Assembly: GCA_046316025.1 (NCBI GenBank)
Contig: JBKCXU010000145.1
Location: 1-50,457, forward strand
Length of the DNA: 50,457 nt
Direction of reading: 5' to 3'
Origin: JAJTHJ01 sp046316025
GTDB lineage: Bacteria > Pseudomonadota > Gammaproteobacteria > Burkholderiales > Burkholderiaceae_F
Part shown: positions 44,028 to 50,457 of the stretch, one piece after another
How the letters are laid out: each line of letters opens with the position of its first letter
Position numbering within the stretch: position 1 is the stretch's first letter
The notes under the pieces: generated by a model
What the model saw: the letters and a program-made list of their open reading frames with translations, nothing else
Told to the model about the DNA's origin: nothing
Database searches by the model: none
Position numbers and translations under genes: made by a program

Positions 44028-45680
44028 ATGCAAGAGATCCAGCGCGAGGCGATGGAGTACGACGTGGTGATCGTCGGTGGCGGGCCGGCGGGCCTTGCTG
44101 CGGCGATCCGCATCAAGCAACTGGCGGCAGAGCGTGGCGCTGAGGTCGGCGTCTGCGTGCTGGAAAAGGGTTCGGAGATCGGCGCGCACATCCTGTCCGG
44201 CGCGGTGATGGACCCGATCGCGTTAAACGAGCTGATCCCGGACTGGAAAGCGCGCGGCGCCCCGCTCGACACACCGGTGACCGAAGACCGCTTCCTGATG
44301 TTGACCGAAAGCAGCGCCTACAAGACCCCGCATGCGCTGCTGCCGCAGTGCTTCCACAACGATGGCTGTTACGTGGGCAGCCTCGGCAATCTCACGCGCT
44401 GGCTCGGCCAGCAGGCGGAAGCCTTGGGCGTGGAGATTTTCCCCGGCTTTGCCGCGGCCGAAGTGCTCTACGACGAGCATGGCGCCGTGCGCGGTGTGGC
44501 CACCGGCAACATGGGCGTAGGCCGCGACGGCGCGCCGACCGCCAACTTCCAGCCGGGCGTCGAACTGCTCGGTAAGTACACGCTGTTTGCGGAAGGCGCG
44601 CGCGGCCACCTGGGCAAGGAGGTGATCGCACGTTACCGCCTCGATGAAGGCCGCGATCCGCAGACCTGGGGCATCGGCATCAAGGAAGTGTGGGAGGTCG
44701 AACCCGGTCGCCACGTGCCGGGACTGGTCGTGCACAGCGCCGGCTATCCGCTCGATATGCACACCTACGGTGGCGGCTGGGCCTACCACTTTGGCGAGCG
44801 GCTGGTGTCGGTCGGGCTGGTGGTCGGGCTGGGTTACACGAACCCGTACCTGGAGCCGTTCCAGGAGTTCCAGAAGTACAAGGCGCACCCGGCCATCCGC
44901 GCGTTTCTGGAAGGCGGCAAGCGGCTCGCCTACGGCGCGCGGGCGATCAACGCCAGCGGTTTGCAATCGCTGCCCAAGCTCGTTTTCCCCGGCGGTGCGC
45001 TGATCGGTTGCGACGCCGGTTTCCTCAACGCGCCGCGGATCAAGGGCAGCCACGCCGCGCTCAAGAGCGGGATGCTGGTGGGCGACGCCGCCTTCGCGGC
45101 GGTGGCCGCAGGCCGCGCGCAGGACGAACTGGCCGCCTACCCCGCCGCGTTCGAGAAGAGCTGGCTCTACGACGAGCTCTATCGCGCCCGCAACTTCAAA
45201 CCCTGGCTGGACAAGGGGCTGGTCGTCGGCGGCGTGATGTTCGGCATCGATCAATTGATGTTCCGCGGCAAGGCGCCGTGGACGCTGCACCGCACGAAGG
45301 CGGATAACGAGAAGCTCAAACCCGCCGCCGAGTGCGCGCCGATCGACTATCCGAAGCCCGACAACAAGATCACCTTCGACAAGCTGTCGTCGGTGTTCCT
45401 GTCCAACACCAACCACGAAGAAAACCAGCCCGCGCACCTGACGCTGAAAGACGCCGCGGTGCCGGTGGCGATCAACCTCGCGCGCTACGCGGGGCCGGAG
45501 TCGCGCTACTGCCCGGCCGGCGTCTACGAGTTCGTCAAGACCGAGGCCGGTGCCGACCGCTTGCAGATCAACTTCCAGAACTGCGTGCACTGCAAGACCT
45601 GCGATATCAAGGACCCCACGCAGAACATCGTCTGGGTGGTCCCGGAAGGCGGCGGCGGGCCGAATTACGTCGACATGTGA
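44028..45680 (+). CDS. etfD: Electron transfer flavoprotein-ubiquinone oxidoreductase
   Basis: A 550-residue ETF-QO, passing electrons from acyl-CoA dehydrogenases (through ETF) to ubiquinone at the inner membrane. The FAD motif is VVIVGGGPAGLAAAIRIKQL. Further on are LEKGSEIGAHILSGAVMDP, ARGHLGKEVIARY and GCDAGFLNAPRIKGSHAA. The C-terminal [4Fe-4S] cysteines are in RYCPAGVYEF and NCVHCKTCDIKDP, ending QNIVWVVPEGGGGPNYVDM. ATG 44028 gives nine residues before the FAD motif region; ATG 44052 is an alternative. Confidence 0.95.
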   Translation: MQEIQREAMEYDVVIVGGGPAGLAAAIRIKQLAAERGAEVGVCVLEKGSEIGAHILSGAVMDPIALNELIPDWKARGAPLDTPVTEDRFLMLTESSAYKTPHALLPQCFHNDGCYVGSLGNLTRWLGQQAEALGVEIFPGFAAAEVLYDEHGAVRGVATGNMGVGRDGAPTANFQPGVELLGKYTLFAEGARGHLGKEVIARYRLDEGRDPQTWGIGIKEVWEVEPGRHVPGLVVHSAGYPLDMHTYGGGWAYHFGERLVSVGLVVGLGYTNPYLEPFQEFQKYKAHPAIRAFLEGGKRLAYGARAINASGLQSLPKLVFPGGALIGCDAGFLNAPRIKGSHAALKSGMLVGDAAFAAVAAGRAQDELAAYPAAFEKSWLYDELYRARNFKPWLDKGLVVGGVMFGIDQLMFRGKAPWTLHRTKADNEKLKPAAECAPIDYPKPDNKITFDKLSSVFLSNTNHEENQPAHLTLKDAAVPVAINLARYAGPESRYCPAGVYEFVKTEAGADRLQINFQNCVHCKTCDIKDPTQNIVWVVPEGGGGPNYVDM

Positions 45681-45698
45681 TGGCGCACTGCCGGGGCT

Positions 45699-45709
45699 CA
45701 GATCACTTT
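45699..45709. repeat. Direct repeat CAGATCACTTT, left copy
   Basis: CAGATCACTTT occurs here, 19 bases after the ETF-QO stop, and again at 46376-46386. The two copies, in the same orientation, bound a single lower-GC gene. Confidence 0.7.
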
Positions 45710-45717
45710 GGAGAACG

Positions 45718-46344
45718 TCAACCGTTCGCGATCCGCACAAAGAGCTCTTCCATGAACAGCCGGGAGTCCGCTGCACATTCAGTTTGTCGCCTCAGTGCAG
45801 CTTCTGCCCCGTCGAGGAGATCGAGCACCGGCTCGACACCAGTCGCCAGATCGCGCAGGTTCACATCTTGATTCGGTTTGGTTGACGCCTCGCCCTTCGG
45901 CTTCGCCGGGTAGCGATAAGCATCCGAGGCCGGATCAAGGGCCTGCAACTCGCTGCATACTGTGCGAATCTGAGCGGCATAGGCAAGCGTTTGACCGTCC
46001 TCCGGAAACCACTTGGCTACGATGTTCACCACCTCAAGCCCGAGCCGATCAAGGTCGTGGTGAGCACGGAGACCACTTACCACTGCGCGATCGAACGTTA
46101 AGCCTGCGAGTTCGCTCGCAGCGAGAATGACGCTCTTTAGCGTGAGTTCCAACGCGTGACGATATAGAAACACAACTGGATACGCTTCGTAGTCGGCGAA
46201 GTGGGTTGCCAAGCAGAGTTGCTGCGTCAAACGCGCTGCCGCTTCCCTATAGCCGCGTGCGTAGATCGCAAATTGTGCTTCCGGCCGGCCAGCAAAGGAC
46301 GCAACGAAGGTGTGGCGATCTTTAGTGCGGTTGTAGAAAGCCAT
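45718..46344 (-). CDS. Uncharacterised HEPN-like protein
   Basis: A 208-residue protein of unknown function; GTG 46383 would give 221. It is helical. The stretch YEAYPVVFLYRHALELTLKSVI recalls a recurrent family of accessory proteins with F-L-Y-R-H-x-x-E-L-x-L-K, followed by a H-D-L motif (LRAHHDLDRLGLEV). I regard it as HEPN-like on pattern alone. The DNA is visibly less GC-rich than its neighbours and uses more mixed codons. It is flanked on both sides by the 11-base direct repeat and lies between an ETF-QO gene and a PCuAC-fold gene, neither related to it. Confidence 0.55.
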   Translation of the reverse strand: MAFYNRTKDRHTFVASFAGRPEAQFAIYARGYREAAARLTQQLCLATHFADYEAYPVVFLYRHALELTLKSVILAASELAGLTFDRAVVSGLRAHHDLDRLGLEVVNIVAKWFPEDGQTLAYAAQIRTVCSELQALDPASDAYRYPAKPKGEASTKPNQDVNLRDLATGVEPVLDLLDGAEAALRRQTECAADSRLFMEELFVRIANG

Positions 46345-46375
46345 GCTCGACGCTTGGGACCCAAAAGGGGAAGCA

Positions 46376-46386
46376 CAGATCACTTT
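46376..46386. repeat. Direct repeat CAGATCACTTT, right copy
   Basis: Second exact copy of the 11 bases at 45699-45709. It lies upstream of the HEPN-like gene (and within the frame if GTG 46383 is the start). The 688 bases between the outer ends carry only that gene. Confidence 0.7.
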
Positions 46387-46425
46387 ATCCTGACACGGAA
46401 GGCGAGCGCCAACGTGGCAAGCCGC

Positions 46426-46884
46426 CTAGCGCCGCGCCGACTCTTCCGCCCGCGCCGTCGGCTGCTGCACCTCGACCCGCACCTCGGCCGTGCCGCCGCG
46501 CTCGAAGTGCAGCGTCAGCGGAAAGGTCGCACCCACCTTGAGCGACTGCGTGGGCCCCACCAGCACCAGCACCGGCCCACGGCCGGGGCGCATCTTCAGC
46601 GGCGCCTGGGGCGGCAGATCGATCGCTGCCAGCGGCGCGCCATCGGCGCCGCGCAGCTCGACCCGCTGCGCCAGCGGCGTGGCGGCGCGTACCAGACGGT
46701 CGGGCTGCGCGCCGCGGTTATCCAGCGTAGCGATGAAGGCCTGCCCTTCGGCCGCGCCGGCCGCGGCCGGCAGCGCATAGGGGTGATCGATCCGCACGTC
46801 GCCGGCGCGGTAGTCGTGCGCATGGGCGGCAGCAGTCAGCAGGAGCGCCAGCATCACGATGGCGCGGCTCAGGGCAACTCTCAT
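46426..46884 (-). CDS. PCuAC-fold exported protein lacking copper ligands
   Basis: A 152-residue protein. A signal peptide (ALSRAIVMLALLLTAAAHA) precedes a single domain with the PCuAC layout: VRIDHPYALPA, FIATLDNRGAQPDRLVRAATPLA, RVELRGADGAPLAA, LKMRPGRGPVLVLVG, and GATFPLTLHFERGGTAEVRVEV. In copper-binding PCuAC the positions after 'VEL' and in the 'HLM' element carry His and Met; here they read R and V-L-V. It probably cannot bind Cu(I) in the known way. ATG 46884 is the start of the signal peptide. It is divergent from the SPFH gene. Confidence 0.75.
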   Translation of the reverse strand: MRVALSRAIVMLALLLTAAAHAHDYRAGDVRIDHPYALPAAAGAAEGQAFIATLDNRGAQPDRLVRAATPLAQRVELRGADGAPLAAIDLPPQAPLKMRPGRGPVLVLVGPTQSLKVGATFPLTLHFERGGTAEVRVEVQQPTARAEESARR

Positions 46885-47084
46885 TGAATTCGTCTCCAGG
46901 CCAAAAAGCGCGGTTTGTACCGCAAACCACCGCAACCTGCACCCCTTGGCGGCGCCTTCACCGAAGTTTCACCGCCGCCGCGCATGCGCCGCACACGGCG
47001 CCCGTAGCGTGCCCACCGTGCCGACCCGGAGCCGGCGCCGCCGCGCTCCGAGCGGTCGGCGGTTTGCGGCAAAGGTGAACAACC

Positions 47085-48392
47085 ATGTGGTCGAAGATCG
47101 GCGCCCGTCTGCGGGCGCTGGGGCAAGGGACGGCGCGGGCCGTCGGCCGGGTCGGTGCAAACGCCGGTGGCGCCGGCAGGCAAATGGGCAGCGCCGGCCT
47201 CGAAGCGGGCCGCCGCCATTGGCGCGGCGCGCTGCGCTGGTCGCTGGTGCTGGGCATCGGTGCTGCCGGCGCCTACGGTGTCTACCGGGTGGCAAGTAAC
47301 CCGCCCTTAGCCGGCATCGCGCCGGGCGAAGTCGGCGTGCGCATCAACCGGCTGACCGGCAACGCCACGGTCGCCACCGAAGGCAGCCTACTGGTGATTC
47401 CGCAGGTGCACGAGTTGCGCCGCATCTCGCTGCGCGAGCAGACCTACCGACCCGCGCGCGGCGAGGGCGAAACGCCGTACCAGTCGATCGAAGGGCTGGC
47501 GCTCGGCGTGGACCTGACCGTGCGCTACGGGCTGGATCGGCAACGGCTGGCGCAACTGGCTGCCACGCTGCCGCAGGACATCGGTGCCGAACTCGTCGAG
47601 CCACGCGTGCAGGGGGTGATCTACAAGGTGTTCTCGCGCTACACGGTCAAGGAAATCTTCTCGTCCAAGCGCGCCGAGATCCAGCAGGCAATAGAAACCG
47701 AGCTCGCGCCGCAACTGGCCGGCGACGGCATCGTGCTGCGCGCGCTGTCGATCGGCAAGATCGAGCTGCCGCGCGAGTACCGCGCCGGCATGGACGCACT
47801 GCTGGCCGAGGAACTCGCCACCGAGAAAATGCGCTTCACGCTCGATTTGAAGGACAAGCTGGTCCGTCAAAGCGCCCTGGAAGCCGAGGCCGAGAAAGCC
47901 CGCCGCGACAAGGCCGCCGAGGCCGCCGCCAACGAGCAGGTGATCGCCGCGCGCGCGCAGGCCGAGGCGATGAAGCATGTGCTGCCGTTCAAGGAAAAGC
48001 AGATCGAGCAGCGCAAGCTGGAGGCCGAGGCAGAGAAAATCGCCCGCCTGAAGACGGCCGAAGCCAGCGCCGAGGCGCGTCGCATCGAGGCCGCGGGCGA
48101 GGCCGACTCGCGCCGCAAGCTGGCCGACGCCGAGGCCTACCGGATGGAGATCACCGGCCGGGCCGCCAGCGCGCAGATGGCGCGCGACGGCGCGGTGCTC
48201 TCGCAGCACCCGCTGCTGATCCAGAAGACGATGGCCGACAAGCTGTCGGACAAGGTGTCCGTGATCATCGCGCCGATGCCGGCCGACGGCGGCTTCATCG
48301 GCGGCAAGCTGCTCGGCAATGCGCTCAAGGGCAAGGCACCGGCGCCGGCCGCCGCGCCGGCGCAAGAAGACGACGAATCGGAGTCCCAATGA
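47085..48392 (+). CDS. SPFH/Band 7 domain membrane protein
   Basis: A 435-residue prohibitin-like protein. One membrane helix at residues about 50-70 (LRWSLVLGIGAAGAYGVYRV) precedes the SPFH domain (PGEVGVRINRLTGNATV ... LGVDLTVRYGLDRQRL ... VKEIFSSKRAEIQQAIETEL ... LRALSIGKIELPREY). A long Ala/Glu-rich coiled coil follows (about residues 255-350). The C-terminus is Ala/Pro and acid-rich. AAGGTG (47072-47077) precedes ATG 47085. SPFH proteins form ring-like membrane scaffolds. Its stop overlaps the next gene's start (ATGA). Confidence 0.85.
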   Translation: MWSKIGARLRALGQGTARAVGRVGANAGGAGRQMGSAGLEAGRRHWRGALRWSLVLGIGAAGAYGVYRVASNPPLAGIAPGEVGVRINRLTGNATVATEGSLLVIPQVHELRRISLREQTYRPARGEGETPYQSIEGLALGVDLTVRYGLDRQRLAQLAATLPQDIGAELVEPRVQGVIYKVFSRYTVKEIFSSKRAEIQQAIETELAPQLAGDGIVLRALSIGKIELPREYRAGMDALLAEELATEKMRFTLDLKDKLVRQSALEAEAEKARRDKAAEAAANEQVIAARAQAEAMKHVLPFKEKQIEQRKLEAEAEKIARLKTAEASAEARRIEAAGEADSRRKLADAEAYRMEITGRAASAQMARDGAVLSQHPLLIQKTMADKLSDKVSVIIAPMPADGGFIGGKLLGNALKGKAPAPAAAPAQEDDESESQ

Positions 48393-49798
48393 GCTGGCTG
48401 GCCGCCTTGGCGCTGGTCGCCATCGTCAACGCCGACCGCGTGCCGCTGCGTGCCGCGCCGTCCGAGTCCGCGCCGCAGCACACCCTGCTGTGGCAGGGCG
48501 AAAGCCTGGAGGTGCGTGGCGAACGGCTCGACTACGTGCAGGTCTACGACCACCGCCGCGAGCGCGGCGGCTACGTGCGCGCCTCGCAGGTACGCCGCGT
48601 CGATCTCGGCCCCACGCAGGCCGAGGAGTTGCTGGCCGTCGTCCGCTATCTGCGCGACGTGCCGGGCGCTGAGGCGCAGGGCATCGGCTATGCCGCCGCG
48701 TACCTGAAGGCCGCCCCGGCACCGGACATCGGCGCCGAGGCCTTCGACGCGGTGGGCGCGATGGCGGAGCGGCTGGCGCGCCGCGCCGCCGCCACCCGCG
48801 GCAAGCCCCTCGACGAGGCGCTGCCTGCGCATCTGGAGATCGCGGCTGCCTACGGCGTGAACTTCGTCACGTTTGAGCGCAACGACCGGATGGCACTCTG
48901 CTACGACGGTGCCGCCTACCGCGAGGTGTTGACGCGCCCTGCCCCGGCGCCGATGCAGGCGCGTGCGGTGCTTGCCCTTACCCGGCACGACTGCATCGAC
49001 CCGCGGCTCACCCCGACCGCGCGCCGCGAGCACGAGTTGTGGCGCGCCCAATTGCTCGACCGAGTCGACATGGGCGCGCTGCCCGAGTACCAGAAAAGCC
49101 GCATCGGGCTGCGCCGCGCCGGCGTTTGGGCAGGACTCGCGCACCAGGCCGCGCGCCGCGGCGAGTCGCCACAGCCCGCCGGCGAACGGGCGGTCGAGGC
49201 GCTGGCCGGCATCGACCGGGCGCAACTGGCCGAAAGCGACGCCTGGGAATACACCGACGCCGCCGTGCGCGTCGGTGCCTCGCGCTGGGCAGCGGAGCCG
49301 GCGCTGCCGGCCGCGGGCGCGCTGACGGTCGCCACCCGCGCCGGCGCCCCCGGCGAGACCTGCGTGCAGCTGGTGGATGCGCGCAGCCGCGCGCGGCCGG
49401 TACTTGCGGAGCGCTGCACCTATGGCGTGGTCTGGTCCGCCTCGGCCGCCAGCAACGCGCGCGGCACCGCGCTGACGCTTGCCGTGCAGCCGCTGGAAGG
49501 CTGGCGCGAGCTGTGGCTGTTCCAGCACACCGCGAGCGGCTGGCAGATCGACGCGCTGCCGCCGGGGCTGGACGATCCCGAGGTCGGTTATCTGGAGTTT
49601 GCCGGCTGGGTGCCGGACGGCAGGCAATTCCTCGCCGTGCGCGAACTGCGCGTCGCAGGCCGCTACAAGCGTAGCTACGAGTTGATCCGCCTGGATACGC
49701 TGGCCACCGTCAAGCGCGCCGATGCACCGGAGTCGCTCAGCGCGTTCTACCGGTGGCAGAGCCCGGCGTGGAAGCGGATCACGGTGAGCAACCGTTAG
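48389..49798 (+). CDS. Exported SH3-like domain protein, partner of the SPFH gene
   Basis: A 469-residue protein. After a short N-terminal signal-like helix (SWLAALALVAIVNA), a bacterial SH3-like domain follows (VPLRAAPSESAPQHTLLWQG ... LDYVQVYDHRRERGGYVRASQVRRV). A helical middle part comes next. The C-terminal third is beta-rich with repeated W and G patterns (WRELWLFQHTASGWQID, YLEFAGWVPDGRQFLAVREL), perhaps a propeller-like domain. It starts inside the SPFH stop codon. No enzyme motif was found; a partner or sensor role is inferred only from the coupling. Confidence 0.65.
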   Translation: MSWLAALALVAIVNADRVPLRAAPSESAPQHTLLWQGESLEVRGERLDYVQVYDHRRERGGYVRASQVRRVDLGPTQAEELLAVVRYLRDVPGAEAQGIGYAAAYLKAAPAPDIGAEAFDAVGAMAERLARRAAATRGKPLDEALPAHLEIAAAYGVNFVTFERNDRMALCYDGAAYREVLTRPAPAPMQARAVLALTRHDCIDPRLTPTARREHELWRAQLLDRVDMGALPEYQKSRIGLRRAGVWAGLAHQAARRGESPQPAGERAVEALAGIDRAQLAESDAWEYTDAAVRVGASRWAAEPALPAAGALTVATRAGAPGETCVQLVDARSRARPVLAERCTYGVVWSASAASNARGTALTLAVQPLEGWRELWLFQHTASGWQIDALPPGLDDPEVGYLEFAGWVPDGRQFLAVRELRVAGRYKRSYELIRLDTLATVKRADAPESLSAFYRWQSPAWKRITVSNR

Positions 49799-49805
49799 CG
49801 CGCGT

Positions 49806-50282
<477 letters not shown>

Positions 50283-50333
50283 GCGGGTGCTCCAGACAGT
50301 GGTGTGCCGGGCTGCGTCGAGGGTACTTCGCAA

Positions 50334-50443
50334 GCGGCGGTCTTCCCTCACCCGGCTGCTTCGCAGCCACCCTCCCCCGTTGGGGGAGGGTTTGAACCCC
50401 CACTCCCCCGGGGAGAGGTATTGGGTTGAGGGAAGACCGCCGC
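50334..50443. repeat. Composite palindromic intergenic repeat, copy D
   Basis: Perfect 17-base outer arms lie at 50334-50350 and 50427-50443 (GCGGCGGTCTTCCCTCA and its inverse). Inside are CACCCGGCTGCTTCGCAGCC and CTCCCCCGTTGGGGGAG hairpins, and a further CCCCGGGG. The CCCTCACCCGG start is shared with copies A and C, so it belongs to the same broad family. It occupies most of the end of the window, after the VOC gene start. Confidence 0.8.
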
Positions 50444-50457
50444 CAACAGAGTAACCC

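Overview
The window is a GC-rich, densely coded stretch of chromosome. It most likely comes from a betaproteobacterium, probably Burkholderiales or a close relative. This rests on gene order: sdhCDAB-sdhE-gltA, then sucA-sucB-lpd-zapE, next to a divergent GntR regulator and mdh, with pyrG-kdsA-eno-ftsB further on. No rRNA, tRNA, CRISPR array, integrase or complete insertion sequence was seen. No gene-free stretch exceeds 300 bases.

Region 1 (about 170-20400) is a TCA-cycle block. On the minus strand, sucA-sucB-lpd encode the three subunits of 2-oxoglutarate dehydrogenase, with a small PspC/SHOCT membrane protein between sucB and lpd. An NTF2-like gene, zapE and an exported coiled-coil protein follow. 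A lone creD is divergent from sucA. Next come gltA, sdhE, sdhB, sdhA, sdhD and sdhC (minus), then a GntR/UTRA regulator whose start abuts a perfect 16-bp palindrome in the mdh promoter. On the plus strand mdh, a Phd-type antitoxin/PIN toxin pair and acnA follow.

Region 2 (20400-31200) begins with an OmpA-like lipoprotein and a four-gene Mla/MCE lipid transporter (STAS-permease, ATPase, MCE protein, lipoprotein). Then come a PLP aminotransferase, an alpha/beta hydrolase, an acyl-CoA synthetase, a MaoC-like hydratase coupled to a DUF455 ferritin-like protein, a gamma-carbonic anhydrase and Hsp33.

Region 3 (31190-40930) holds a methyltransferase, a DUF3667 zinc-ribbon membrane protein and a SAF-domain oxidoreductase. 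The minus-strand series pyrG-kdsA-DUF1330-eno-ftsB plus a small exported protein follows its own order. A DUF1624 membrane protein and a cation diffusion facilitator close the region.

Region 4 (40930-50457) is the most accessory-looking part. It has a CoA-transferase pair (scoAB), a thioesterase broken by a frameshift, an SDR and ETF-ubiquinone oxidoreductase. A lower-GC gene bounded by 11-bp direct repeats follows, then a PCuAC-fold protein lacking the copper ligands, an SPFH/SH3-like gene pair and a VOC protein. Several copies of one palindromic intergenic repeat lie here.

The observations most worth following up are: the palindrome/promoter arrangement at gntR-mdh; the toxin-antitoxin pair inside the TCA block upstream of acnA; the direct-repeat-bounded gene at 45.7-46.4 kb; the palindrome forming the 3' end of kdsA; the four tandem heptamers between sucA and sucB; and the coupled SPFH/SH3-like pair.
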